Positions 45,238 through 54,377 of a stretch of 64,000 nt of DNA are shown in pieces. Where the stretch lies: NCBI GenBank assembly GCA_910586835.1, contig CAJUJU010000012.1, positions 1 through 64,000 of the forward strand. The letters are read 5' to 3'. A model generated the notes under the pieces. It made no database searches and was not told where the DNA came from. It saw nothing but the letters and a program-made list of their open reading frames with translations. Position 1 is the first letter of the stretch, and each line of letters starts with the position of its first letter. The stretch comes from an uncultured Acetatifactor sp. (lineage in GTDB: Bacteria > Bacillota > Clostridia > Lachnospirales > Lachnospiraceae). Position numbers and translations under genes: made by a program.

Positions 45238-47145
45238 ATGACAAGCGAAAAGGAAAAGGTCTTTATATCAGAGGCCGATCAGTACCTGTTTTCACAGGGG
45301 ACGCACTATGACATTTATAAAAAGCTGGGTGCGCACCTTTCTGTGGAAAAGGGAGTGAAGGGTACTTATTTCGGAGTCTGGGCGCCCAATGCACGGGAGG
45401 TTCACATAATCGGAACCTTCAATGACTGGAACGAGGAATCTCTGGTCATGGAAAAGCTGGGACCGGTGGGAATCTGGGGGCTGTTTGTTCCGGGGGCGGC
45501 GGAAGGCGACATGTACAAGTTCCTGATCCATGCCGAAGACGGCAGAAAGCTTTACAAAGCCGATCCCTTTGCCAATCAGGCGGAATACCGTCCGGGCACG
45601 GCGTCCGTCATCGCGGATCTTTCCGGCTTCAAATGGGGCGATACAAAGTGGATGGAAGAACGCGATAAAAAGGATATGAACAGGCAGCCCATGGCTGTCT
45701 ATGAGTGTCATGTGGGCTCTTTCATGAAGCATCCTGACGGAACGGAGGAAGGATTTTATAACTATCGGCAGTTTGCTGACAGAATTGTGGAATATTTAAA
45801 AGAAATGAAATATACCCATGTGGAGCTGATGGGAATTGCGGAGCATCCCTTTGACGGTTCCTGGGGGTATCAGGTCACGGGCTATTATGCTCCTACCTCG
45901 CGCTATGGAACACCGAAGGATTTCATGTATCTGGTGGATGAGCTGCACAAGGCGGGAGTGGGTGTGATTCTGGACTGGGTGCCTGCCCATTTTGCCACGG
46001 ATGCACACGGCCTGGCCCAGTTTGACGGACAGTGCATCTTCGAGCATCCCGATCCCCGTCTGGGCGAGCATCCCGACTGGGGAACCAAGATTTTCAACTA
46101 CGGCAAGCCGGAGGTGAAAAATTTTCTGATTGCCAATGTTCTGTTCTGGCTCAGGGAGTTCCATGTGGACGGTATCCGGGTGGACGCGGTGGCTTCCATG
46201 CTCTATCTGGACTACGGCAAGCAGGAGGGCCAGTGGCTGCCGAACAAGTATGGCGGACATGAGAACCTGGAAGCCATCGAGTTTTTCAAACACCTGAATT
46301 CCGTAGTGCGGGGCAGTTATCCGGGCTTTCTGACCATTGCGGAGGAATCCACGGCCTGGCCCAACGTGACGGGAGACATCGGCGGAGACAGCCTTGGTTT
46401 TGCGTTTAAGTGGAACATGGGATGGATGCATGATTTCTGCGAGTACATGAAGCTGGATCCCATCTACCGCAAGGGAAATCATTATGCCATGACCTTTGCC
46501 ATGAGCTACAATGAAAGTGAAAAATATATCCTGCCCCTGTCGCATGACGAGGTGGTACATCTCAAGTGTTCCATGGTGAATAAGATGCCCGGCTATCAGG
46601 TAGATAAATACGCAAATCTGAGGGTTGGCTATGCCTATATGTTTGGCCATTGCGGTAAGAAGCTGCTGTTTATGGGGCAGGACTTCGGACAGGAGAGAGA
46701 GTGGAGCGAGGCCAGGGAGCTGGACTGGTTCCTGCTGGGTGAAAAAAATAATCTGGGAATGAAATCCTTTGTGAAGGAGCTGCTGCAGATGTACAGAAAG
46801 TATCCTGCCCTTTACGAGCATGACGACTCCTGGGAAGGCTTTGAATGGATGAATGCGGACGACGCGGAGAACAGTGTCTATTCTTTTGTAAGAAAGTCTT
46901 CCACGGGACGCAATAATCTTTTATTTGTGTTGAATATGACGCCTGTGAAACGGGAGGGCTATCAGGTGGCAGTGCCGAAAAAGAAAAAGTACAGGCTGCT
47001 TTTAAACAGCGATGAAGAACGTTTCGGCGGCTGGGGAAATGAGATTCAAAAGGAGATCACTGCGGTGGCGGAGCCCTTCCATTATCACAAATATTCCATG
47101 GAGATGGATCTGCCGCCCTATGGCGCGGCCGTGTTTGTATTCTGA
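45238..47145 (+). CDS. glgB: 1,4-alpha-glucan branching enzyme
   Basis: A 635-residue GH13 enzyme that introduces alpha-1,6 branches in glycogen. The N-terminal CBM48-like domain (about 25-125) has YFGVWAPNAREVHIIGTFNDW. The barrel carries the nucleophile Asp in DGIRVDAVASM (about residue 317), the acid/base Glu in TIAEES (about 370) and Asp in LSHDEVVH (about 437). The C-terminal all-beta domain closes the protein. GGAGG precedes the ATG by 8 bases. No other glycogen gene lies next to it. Confidence 0.96.
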   Translation: MTSEKEKVFISEADQYLFSQGTHYDIYKKLGAHLSVEKGVKGTYFGVWAPNAREVHIIGTFNDWNEESLVMEKLGPVGIWGLFVPGAAEGDMYKFLIHAEDGRKLYKADPFANQAEYRPGTASVIADLSGFKWGDTKWMEERDKKDMNRQPMAVYECHVGSFMKHPDGTEEGFYNYRQFADRIVEYLKEMKYTHVELMGIAEHPFDGSWGYQVTGYYAPTSRYGTPKDFMYLVDELHKAGVGVILDWVPAHFATDAHGLAQFDGQCIFEHPDPRLGEHPDWGTKIFNYGKPEVKNFLIANVLFWLREFHVDGIRVDAVASMLYLDYGKQEGQWLPNKYGGHENLEAIEFFKHLNSVVRGSYPGFLTIAEESTAWPNVTGDIGGDSLGFAFKWNMGWMHDFCEYMKLDPIYRKGNHYAMTFAMSYNESEKYILPLSHDEVVHLKCSMVNKMPGYQVDKYANLRVGYAYMFGHCGKKLLFMGQDFGQEREWSEARELDWFLLGEKNNLGMKSFVKELLQMYRKYPALYEHDDSWEGFEWMNADDAENSVYSFVRKSSTGRNNLLFVLNMTPVKREGYQVAVPKKKKYRLLLNSDEERFGGWGNEIQKEITAVAEPFHYHKYSMEMDLPPYGAAVFVF

Positions 47146-47216
47146 TCCGGCAGGGAGGGGAGCCATAAAGTTATTTGGAAATGGTTCCTAAAGGAAATCT
47201 GCAGTTAAACCGAAAT

Positions 47217-47251
47217 AAAAGGTAGGCACAGAAATGGGTGCCTGCCTTTTT
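47217..47251 (+). terminator. Terminator of glgB
   Basis: AAAAGGTAGGCAC and GTGCCTGCCTTTT form a 13-base stem with one G-U pair and a 9-base loop, ending in a T run. Confidence 0.88.
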
Positions 47252-47317
47252 CCATGGTGGGATCGGCGCTCATGGATGAAGGAAACATAAAATCAATCGG
47301 ATACGGGAGATTATATT

Positions 47318-50269
47318 TTGAAGATATCATTTCAGCATCAGACAGTGCAGGAATCGGAAAAACAGTATGGAGAAAACAGAGTGGGAGGCCGGGAAGGTCG
47401 TTCCACCGTTCGGGGAAGAGGGCGTTCGGATGAAAAAAGGGTGCAGCCGGGAGGCTGTTTTTCGGCCGGTCAGGGCTGGGAGGGCATTCTTGGAGCTGCC
47501 GGAGAAAGGGGAAAGAGCCTGATAGAGATCCAGCAGGAGGCCTCTCATATTGATGTGGGAGTCACGCAGGATTACATGATACTCATGTCAAATACCATGT
47601 CCGAGGAGGACTATGCGAAGATGCAGGAGGAAGGCTTTGACTTCGGCGGCATGGAGCCGGAGGAAGCGGTTACCATCCTGGATAAGATCAAGGCGGAGCT
47701 GGTGCGTTCCGGCAAGAATGTGGCAGGATATACGGATGATCTGGATCTGGATACGCTGGCAGCCGCGCTGGGCAGCCAGGCGCTGGCCCAGGCCGTAGCG
47801 GAGAGCTTTGCCCGGGCGGATATTCCTCTGACACAGGAAAACCTGACGCTGGTATCCGAGGCATGGGCCATGGCGGAACAGCTTCAGCCCCTGACGGAGG
47901 GAAGCACCGGGTATCTGATTGACAATGAGATGGAGGGCGAGCTCTGGAACCTGTACCTGGCCCAGAACAGCGGTGCGGAAAACGGGAGCAGAAACGTCCC
48001 CAGATATTATGCCGGAGAGGTACAGGGATATTATACCCGCAGCGGAGAGCAGGTGCCGGACGGGGAGCTGGCCGGACAGATTGACGAGGTGATTCGCCGA
48101 TCCGGCCGTGAGGTGACGGAGGAGAGCAGGCGGGAAGCGGTATGGCTTCTGAATAACGGCCTGCCGTTGACGGCGGAAAACCTTGACAGGCTGGAGGAGC
48201 TGGAGGGAATAGAATTGCCGGTGGACCCGGAGCGCTTTGGCAGAGCCGCTGCGGATGCCCTTGCCCAGGGAAAAAATCCGCTTCACGCCGATCTTTCCGG
48301 AAAATCCGAGAATCTTTACGAGCGTGCGGGCCGCCTTGCGGATTACTATCAGAGCGACGAAGCCTGGGAGTTGACGGCAGGCGATCTGACAGCCAGGAGG
48401 CAGTTGGAGGAAATCCGGCTGCGCATGACTGCAGAGGTAAACATAAAGCTGCTGAAGAGCGGTTTTTCCATTGACACCGCGCCCATGGAAAAGCTGGTGG
48501 AAGCGCTTCGCCAGGCGGAGGGCGAGCTGGCGGAGCAATATTTCCCCGGGGATACCATGGCGGTGGAGAAGTTCCGGGAGCTGCAGAGAACAGACAGTGT
48601 GGTGGCAGAGCTGCCGGGTCTCCCTGCGGAGGTACTGGGTACTTTTGCGGAGGGACAGAGCACCGGGACCCTGGAGGGATTTCACGGAGAGGGAAAGGCA
48701 CGGCAGGATGCCCTTGCTCTGGCTGGTGAACGTTATGAAACGCTGATGACGGCGCCCAGGCGGGATCTGGGAGACAATATCAGGGCGGCCTTCCGGAACA
48801 TAGACGAAATTCTTGGCGAGATGGGACAGGAGCTGACGGAGGAGAACCGAAGAGCGGCAAGGATACTGGCCTATAACCATATGGAGATTACTGCGGAGAA
48901 TCTGGAGAGCGTGCGGCAGGCCGACAGGCAGGTGCAGTCGGTGGTGGAGAAACTGACGCCGGCGGCTACGCTTAGGATGATCCGGGACGGAATCAACCCT
49001 CTTGAGAAAAGCTTCTCAGAGCTGGAGGAGTATTTTGAGGGACTTCCGGAGGAATATAAGGATGCGTCGGAAAGCTACAGCAGATTCCTCTATGGGCTGG
49101 AGAGAAAGCACGAGATCACGCAGGAGGAGCGGGAAAGCTATATCGGTATTTACCGGCTGATCCGTCAGATCGAGAAGGGGGACGGGGCGGCTGTAGGCGC
49201 GTTGGTGAATACCCAGGCGCAGCTGCATTTCTCCAACCTGCTCAGCGCAGTCCGCAGCGGCCGGTTTAAGACCCTGGACGCCAGGGTGGGAGAGGAATTG
49301 GGCGCGGTGGCTGAGCTTGTGAGAAAGGGTGAGAGCATTTCGGATCAGATCGGCCGGGCATTTGCAGCGGAAGCGCGAAATGGGTTGACGGAGGCGTCCT
49401 ACAGTCAGGAGGCTCAGGCGGATTACCGGCGGGAGCAGCTGGAACAGTACCGGGAGGCAGTGACCTCCGCGGACAGGGAGTGCACGGCTATGCTGCAGAG
49501 GGGCCAGCTCTCTCCCGGCGCGGACAATCTCCTGGCGGCACAGGCGCTTCTGGAGGGAGAAGAAAACCTGTTTGGCTCAACGGTGTCCGTTAAAACGGAC
49601 AGAAACCGCAGGGCCGCGGAGGAGAAAAAAGACATTGGTCAGGAGAATGCGGAGGGTGTCGGGGAGGCCCGGGAGGAACCGGGAACCAGACTTTTGGAGC
49701 TTCTGGATAACCCGGAGGAGTTTGAGAGGCAATATGCCGAAGAACTGACTTTAGCGCGGGCAGAGACAGAGGAGGCCACCTTTGAGGAGGCGGATACCAG
49801 CCTGGATGTGCGGCATATGCAGCTGACCCATAAACAACTCACTGTGGCGGGCGCGCTGGCGGAAAACAAGGAGTTTTTCCTGCCTGTATATGTGGGAGGA
49901 AGGCTTACCAGAGTGCATCTGACGCTGGAGCGGGACGGGGCAGGCGCGGGTATGGTGGAGATCACCATGCGGCCCAGGGATGGCTGGACGCTGCGCGGGG
50001 GCTTTTGTTTTGAGGACGGTCAGCTCCGGGGAATTTTGCGGACCGGAGGTCAGAAAGAGGTTATGGAAACGGAAAACATAGCCGATATCTTTAGAAAGGA
50101 AGCCGGTGAAAGCTGGAGTGTGGGCGATATCAGCGTAGTGACGACAGATGTCGGGTTTGCAGCGGCCGGAAGAGGCACGGATGCCGGAACAGAAAATATA
50201 GAACTTTATCGCGTGGCTAAAGTGTTTTTGCATGCCGTGCAGCAAGGAGAATTAACCGATGAGAATTAA
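47318..50269 (+). CDS. DUF6240-like, FliK-related flagellar-locus protein
   Basis: A 983-residue soluble protein with no signal peptide. It begins with an Arg/Gly-rich, Gln-rich segment (about 1-55). The middle is helical and acidic with a recurring T-x-E-N-L element at about 173, 285 and 525, which I associate with DUF6240. The last 130 residues (FLPVYVGGRLTRVHLTLERD...) alternate beta-strands as in the FliK hook-length-control C-terminus. It overlaps the flagellin gene by 11 bases, which ties it to flagellar assembly. TTG start after GGGAGA. Function untested as far as I know. Confidence 0.65.
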   Translation: MKISFQHQTVQESEKQYGENRVGGREGRSTVRGRGRSDEKRVQPGGCFSAGQGWEGILGAAGERGKSLIEIQQEASHIDVGVTQDYMILMSNTMSEEDYAKMQEEGFDFGGMEPEEAVTILDKIKAELVRSGKNVAGYTDDLDLDTLAAALGSQALAQAVAESFARADIPLTQENLTLVSEAWAMAEQLQPLTEGSTGYLIDNEMEGELWNLYLAQNSGAENGSRNVPRYYAGEVQGYYTRSGEQVPDGELAGQIDEVIRRSGREVTEESRREAVWLLNNGLPLTAENLDRLEELEGIELPVDPERFGRAAADALAQGKNPLHADLSGKSENLYERAGRLADYYQSDEAWELTAGDLTARRQLEEIRLRMTAEVNIKLLKSGFSIDTAPMEKLVEALRQAEGELAEQYFPGDTMAVEKFRELQRTDSVVAELPGLPAEVLGTFAEGQSTGTLEGFHGEGKARQDALALAGERYETLMTAPRRDLGDNIRAAFRNIDEILGEMGQELTEENRRAARILAYNHMEITAENLESVRQADRQVQSVVEKLTPAATLRMIRDGINPLEKSFSELEEYFEGLPEEYKDASESYSRFLYGLERKHEITQEERESYIGIYRLIRQIEKGDGAAVGALVNTQAQLHFSNLLSAVRSGRFKTLDARVGEELGAVAELVRKGESISDQIGRAFAAEARNGLTEASYSQEAQADYRREQLEQYREAVTSADRECTAMLQRGQLSPGADNLLAAQALLEGEENLFGSTVSVKTDRNRRAAEEKKDIGQENAEGVGEAREEPGTRLLELLDNPEEFERQYAEELTLARAETEEATFEEADTSLDVRHMQLTHKQLTVAGALAENKEFFLPVYVGGRLTRVHLTLERDGAGAGMVEITMRPRDGWTLRGGFCFEDGQLRGILRTGGQKEVMETENIADIFRKEAGESWSVGDISVVTTDVGFAAAGRGTDAGTENIELYRVAKVFLHAVQQGELTDEN

Positions 50270-51530
50270 TTACAATGTATCCGCAATGCTTTCAAACAAC
50301 GCGTTGGCGAACAACGACAAGCTGCTGTCCCAGTCCTTGCAGCGTCTGTCCTCCGGTCTGAAGATCAACCGTGCAAAGGATAACCCGGCAGGGCTTGCCA
50401 TGGCGAAAAGGATGAACGCGCAGCTGGAGGGACTTGCCGTTGCAAATCAGAACGCCAGCGACGGAATCTCCATCATAGAGACGGCTGACGGGGCCATGAG
50501 CGAAGTCAGCGAGATGCTGCAGCGTCTCAACGAGCTGGCCATTAAAGCCGCAAACGGCACCATGGCCGACAGCGACCGCGGCACGGTGCAGGATGAGGTA
50601 AAGCAGCTGAAGGAGGAAATCAACAGAATCTCCGAGGTGACGGAATTTAACGGGCAGAAGCTGCTGAACGGAGAGTTTGAGTGGAAGGGTTTTGTCTACA
50701 ACGATGACCCCCTGTATCCGGTCAGCGTGAGCGGGTATTCCAAGGAGGTGCCGGCGAAGCGGTATCAGATTGACTCTGTGGTGCTGGAGAAGGAGTATGA
50801 ACCCGTCTATGAAAAGGATCCGAAGACCGGAGAGTTTATCAAGGATCCGGTGACCGGAAACTATATCGTGACCGAGTATGTGGAGACAGGCGAATATATT
50901 GTGAAGGGATTTCAGCTGTTGGATTATGATCCCAACGATCCGGCCAAGGAGGATGGTTTTCCCAATGCCGGCGATATCAGGGCAACCATAAAGGGCAATC
51001 TTCTGACCTTTACGGGGGTCAATGACTTTGAGATGACCCTTGATCTGACGGAGGCAAAGCCTGAGATCGAGAATCAACTGACGGCGATGGGCGATACAGT
51101 GACGATTCCGGGATTTACAGTTGATGCAAGCGGTATTGGCGCCATGCGTCTGCAGATCGGCGCCAATGAGGGGCAGGTGCTGGAGATCGATATTCCCGCC
51201 ATCTCGCTCCGCAATCTGGGGATTGAGGACGTGGATGTCAGCACCAAGGAGGGTGCCCTGGATGCCATAGAGGCAGTGGACGGCGCGGTTCGGTTTGTAT
51301 CCGCAGTCCGCGGGCAGCTGGGCGCTTATCAGAACAGGCTGGAATCCACGGTGAACAGTCTGGATATCACCTCCGAGAACATGACGGCCGCGTACTCCAG
51401 GATTATGGATGTGGATATGGCCGAGGAGATGACGAAGTATACTACTTATCAGGTGCTGACACAGGCGGGAACCTCCATGCTGGCCCAGGCCAACGAGAGA
51501 CCTTCCCAGGTTCTGCAGCTGCTGCAGTAA
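50259..51530 (+). CDS. Flagellin
   Basis: A 423-residue filament subunit. The conserved N-terminal D0/D1 helices (about 1-145) include LQRLSSGLKINRAKDNPAGLA. The C-terminal D1/D0 (about 345-423) ends SMLAQANERPSQVLQLLQ. The 200-residue surface domain between them is variable and carries Tyr/Pro/Asp-rich short repeats. AAGGAG precedes ATG 50259, which lies inside the end of the DUF6240-like gene. FliS, its chaperone, follows. Recognised by TLR5-type motifs in other flagellins; whether this one is cannot be read here. Confidence 0.95.
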   Translation: MRINYNVSAMLSNNALANNDKLLSQSLQRLSSGLKINRAKDNPAGLAMAKRMNAQLEGLAVANQNASDGISIIETADGAMSEVSEMLQRLNELAIKAANGTMADSDRGTVQDEVKQLKEEINRISEVTEFNGQKLLNGEFEWKGFVYNDDPLYPVSVSGYSKEVPAKRYQIDSVVLEKEYEPVYEKDPKTGEFIKDPVTGNYIVTEYVETGEYIVKGFQLLDYDPNDPAKEDGFPNAGDIRATIKGNLLTFTGVNDFEMTLDLTEAKPEIENQLTAMGDTVTIPGFTVDASGIGAMRLQIGANEGQVLEIDIPAISLRNLGIEDVDVSTKEGALDAIEAVDGAVRFVSAVRGQLGAYQNRLESTVNSLDITSENMTAAYSRIMDVDMAEEMTKYTTYQVLTQAGTSMLAQANERPSQVLQLLQ

Positions 51531-51534
51531 AGCA

Positions 51535-51568
51535 AAACCGGCCTGCTCCGGAAGGGAGACGGCCGGTT
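51535..51568 (+). terminator. Hairpin between flagellin and fliS
   Basis: ACCGGCC and GGCCGGT form a perfect 7-base stem after the flagellin stop. No T run follows, so it may stabilise the 3' end of the flagellin message or reduce read-through into fliS rather than terminate fully. Confidence 0.45.
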
Positions 51569-51592
51569 CCATTCATAAAAAAGGGGATAGTC

Positions 51593-52069
51593 ATGACACG
51601 AGAACAGAAACAGGAATTTACACTGAGAATTACCCATGCGAATCCTACGGAGCTGGTAGTGATACTCTATGAAATGCTGCTCTGTTATGTGCAGGATGGC
51701 AGAGAGGCCCTGGCAGAAAAGAAGGAGTGGGAATTCCGTGAGGCAATCCGCAAGGCCAGAGGGTGCCTGGGAGAGCTGATGAATTCTTTGAATCTGCAAT
51801 ATGAGCCTGCACCTGCCCTTCTGAGTCTCTGCGGCTTCTGTGTGAGAAGGCTTGCGGACTCCGAACGGAAAGTAAGCCCGGAGCCCCTGGGCGAAATCGA
51901 GCAGATCGTGAAGCAGCTGAGAGATGCCTACAGCCAGATTGCGGGACAAAACAGCGCCGGCCCTGTGATGAACAACTCTCAGACTGTGTACGCCGGGCTG
52001 ACCTACGGCAGGAATACCTTAACCGAAAACATGGCTGACCAGGGCGCGAATCGGGGAATGTACGCGTAG
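51593..52069 (+). CDS. fliS: Flagellar secretion chaperone FliS
   Basis: A 158-residue four-helix chaperone that binds the flagellin C-terminus before export. ITHANPTELVVILYEMLLCYV (from about residue 13) is the typical first helix, shown in part. It is about 30 residues longer than usual because of a C-terminal tail (about 125-158) rich in Asn, Gln and Gly. AAAGGGGATAG precedes the ATG. The last 51 bases overlap the converging DUF2508 gene. Confidence 0.88.
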   Translation: MTREQKQEFTLRITHANPTELVVILYEMLLCYVQDGREALAEKKEWEFREAIRKARGCLGELMNSLNLQYEPAPALLSLCGFCVRRLADSERKVSPEPLGEIEQIVKQLRDAYSQIAGQNSAGPVMNNSQTVYAGLTYGRNTLTENMADQGANRGMYA

Positions 52070-52315
52070 CTCTTCTTCCCTGGCGGCTTCCTCCAGTGCC
52101 AGAAGATCGCTGATATGCTTGTACCTTTTTTGCAGTGAGTTAATTTCATAGATATAGCTGTCGATCAGGTCGTCATCTACAGCGTTGTCAAAGCCCGCAT
52201 ATGCTGCATCCAGAGCTATGTGGGTTTTTTCCAGGCATTCCCGCAGGGTCATGCCGCCCAGATCCTGTTCTATGGGTTGTACGGTGTTGGTTTTCTGGCT
52301 GAAGTACATTTTCAT
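52019..52315 (-). CDS. DUF2508 (YaaL-like) family protein
   Basis: A 98-residue soluble helical protein. DDDLIDSYIYEINSLQKRYKHI (about 48-68, in part) matches the DUF2508 pattern of an acidic turn followed by a helix ending in RY. In Bacillus the homologue yaaL is directly upstream of bofA; here bofA is adjacent but divergent. GGAAAGGAAG precedes the ATG. The 3' end overlaps fliS by 51 bases on the opposite strand. Function unknown. Confidence 0.7.
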   Translation of the reverse strand: MKMYFSQKTNTVQPIEQDLGGMTLRECLEKTHIALDAAYAGFDNAVDDDLIDSYIYEINSLQKRYKHISDLLALEEAAREEELRVHSPIRALVSHVFG

Positions 52316-52470
52316 GGCAAATACTTCCTTTCCGCTTTCTTGTTAAAAGTATAGACGCGAATTTGAAAAATATTCCAGAATATATTGTGGAAAACATAAT
52401 TCAGACATGCAGCGCATAGGATTGTAAAAACAGGCGGAAATCTGCCTGACGAAGCGGGAGGACGGGGCAA

Positions 52471-52671
52471 ATGAGAAGAGAGGGAATCATCAACTTTGTG
52501 CTGCGCAGCATTATTGGAGTGATCGCCATCTATTTTATCAATACGGCGCTTGCCGGAAGGGGGATCTCTCTGGGGGTGGGAGTCAACATCTATACTGTTT
52601 TGACATCCGGAATCCTTGGAATTCCAGGGGTTGCGGCACTCTACGGCATTGGTCTTTACAAAACTTTGTAA
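52471..52671 (+). CDS. bofA: Pro-sigma-K processing inhibitor BofA family protein
   Basis: A 66-residue membrane protein with two hydrophobic segments (about 8-28 and 42-62) and the BofA-like ending NIYTVLTSGILGIPGVAALYG. In Bacillus BofA inhibits the SpoIVFB protease that activates sigma-K in the mother cell during sporulation. GGGAGGACGGGG precedes the ATG. It supports an endospore-forming lineage, although bofA is also kept in some non-sporulating relatives. Confidence 0.85.
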   Translation: MRREGIINFVLRSIIGVIAIYFINTALAGRGISLGVGVNIYTVLTSGILGIPGVAALYGIGLYKTL

Positions 52672-52707
52672 TTATTTAACAAAAATGATATTTTTCTGTT
52701 TTCTATC

Positions 52708-52736
52708 TTGCAAAGAGATGAAGTATCGGATATAAT
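52708..52736 (+). promoter_or_regulatory. Sigma-A promoter of the Tad pilus operon
   Basis: TTGCAA (52708-52713) and TATAAT (52731-52736) are 17 bases apart, in the gap after bofA and about 115 bases before the first Tad gene. No other comparable promoter was seen until 63099. Confidence 0.7.
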
Positions 52737-52850
52737 GCAACTACAATCTTACATCTGGTTGTTTCGTAGTAACTCGATATTACTCAATTGGTTCGGGAGG
52801 CAGGTATCGCCTCAAGATTCTGTTGCAAAAAGAGAAAGAGAGATGGTGTT

Positions 52851-53354
52851 TTGGCGGTATTGTGTGTTTTTTTGGCCACTGCCTGCGGCTTTGACTATCG
52901 GAAGGGAAGAATTCCAAACGCTCTGATTTTGCTGATGGCGGTTGCGGGTGCGATGGTTCGGTGCCGGGAAGAAGGAGTCGGTGGAATACTGGCTTTTCTG
53001 GCGGGAGGGCTGCCGGTTATGCTTCTTTTATCCCCCTTCTTCCGGGTCGGAGCCCTTGGGGCCGGTGACGTAAAGCTGTTTGGAGTAACGGCAGGGTTTC
53101 TGCCATTCGAAAAGATCTTGTTTTTTTCATTTTTTTCTTTGCTGATCGCAGCAATATTTTCCGTTTTAAAATTGTGGAAGAAAAGATGTGGGAGAGAACG
53201 ACTGAGGATTCTGCTGGATTATCTGGCGGAGTTTGCAGACAGCGGAAAGCTGAGGGCATATCCCGGGTCTGCGGGTGAGAAGACCACGGTCACGGTTCGT
53301 CTGTCCGGCCCTGTTCTTTTCAGCGTATTGCTTTTTCTGGGAGGTGTCTATTGA
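52851..53354 (+). CDS. A24 family prepilin peptidase (TadV/CpaA-like)
   Basis: A 167-residue membrane protease that removes the leader of Flp-type prepilins. The two catalytic Asp are in CGFDYRKGRIPN (about residue 15) and GAGDVKLFG (about 70). About five hydrophobic segments follow this order. It lacks the N-terminal methylase domain, as usual for TadV. The start is uncertain: TTG 52851 puts the first Asp at the expected place; an open extension to 52788 adds 21 residues without a ribosome binding site. The last bases overlap the next gene (TTGA). Confidence 0.82.
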   Translation: MAVLCVFLATACGFDYRKGRIPNALILLMAVAGAMVRCREEGVGGILAFLAGGLPVMLLLSPFFRVGALGAGDVKLFGVTAGFLPFEKILFFSFFSLLIAAIFSVLKLWKKRCGRERLRILLDYLAEFADSGKLRAYPGSAGEKTTVTVRLSGPVLFSVLLFLGGVY

Positions 53355-54349
53355 AGGAAGAGGAAAAATTACTTGTTCTGTGCGACGAAGAGGAAGAATA
53401 TGCCCGTCTGCTGACGGATTTTCTGCAAAAACAAAGGGATCTTCCCTGGAGAATACATACTTATACCAGTATCGACGATCTTATGCGCTCCGAGAAGGAG
53501 CCGGTAATGCTTCTGGCGGTGTCGGAATCGGCATACAGCGAGGCGTTGCAGGCGCTGCAGCCTCTTCGGACCGTGATTTTGAACGAGAGCGGCGTGATCA
53601 GATGGAAGGAGGTTCCCTGTGTGGATAAATATCAGGCAGCCGGGGAGGTATTGAAATATTTGCTGCAGATATATATGGAAGTGGCGGATACCGGGCTTCC
53701 GCGTCTGCGGCAGGGGTGTCGCACAAAATTTATCGGAAACTATTCCCCGGTACACAGAAGTATGCAGACTTCCTTTGCCCTTACCATGAGCCAGATGCTG
53801 GCGCGGGAACATGCCACGCTATATCTGAACTTTGAGCATTACGCAGGGATCGGGGAGCTGCTGCCGGATCTGCAGACGCTGGATCTGGCAGACCTGCTGT
53901 ATTTTCTCAATGCGGAACAGGAAAAGTTCCGGCTGCGGCTGCAGACCATGCTCAGGCATGTGGGAAACCTGGACTATATTCCACCCATGAAATCCGGGCA
54001 GAATCTTCTGACGGTTCAGACGGCGGAATGGCTTGGGCTTCTGCAGAAGATCGAGGAGCTGGGAGAATACGAATATGTGATTCTGGATCTGAGCGAGAGT
54101 ATGCAGGGCCTTTTTGAGATCCTGCGTCTGTGCAGGAGGGTCTATACGCTGACGAGGGAGGACAGGATTGCAAAGGCAAAGCTGCTGCAGTATGAACAGC
54201 TGTTGTCGCTGTATGGATATGGTGACGTACTGGAGAAGACCAGACAGCCCAGCCTGCCGCAGATCAGGAGGCTGCCGGAGGAGCTGGAGCAGCTGACGAG
54301 AGGGGAACTGGCGGCTCTGGCAGAAGGGCTGATCCGGGAGCTGGAATGA
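53351..54349 (+). CDS. TadZ/CpaE-like pilus localisation protein, P-loop lost
   Basis: A 332-residue soluble protein. About residues 1-105 form a receiver-like domain (LLVLCDEEEEYARLL). The rest is a MinD/ParA-like fold: FIGNYSPVHRSMQTSFA (about 128) stands where the deviant Walker A KGG-x-GKT should be, YLNFEHYAG follows, and YVILDLSESM (about 240) matches the Walker B strand. The Lys residues are absent, so ATP hydrolysis is unlikely. TadZ proteins place the Tad machine at the pole. TTG start overlaps the peptidase stop after GGGAGG. Confidence 0.75.
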   Translation: MKEEEKLLVLCDEEEEYARLLTDFLQKQRDLPWRIHTYTSIDDLMRSEKEPVMLLAVSESAYSEALQALQPLRTVILNESGVIRWKEVPCVDKYQAAGEVLKYLLQIYMEVADTGLPRLRQGCRTKFIGNYSPVHRSMQTSFALTMSQMLAREHATLYLNFEHYAGIGELLPDLQTLDLADLLYFLNAEQEKFRLRLQTMLRHVGNLDYIPPMKSGQNLLTVQTAEWLGLLQKIEELGEYEYVILDLSESMQGLFEILRLCRRVYTLTREDRIAKAKLLQYEQLLSLYGYGDVLEKTRQPSLPQIRRLPEELEQLTRGELAALAEGLIRELE

Positions 54350-54377
54350 GAGAACGGGAAAGGCGTGGTGACAGGGT

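Noticed and set aside
47189..47216. A possible sigma-28 flagellar promoter, TAAA-N16-ACCGAAAT
   Set aside because: The match is weak and transcription would run straight into the glgB terminator at 47217-47251.
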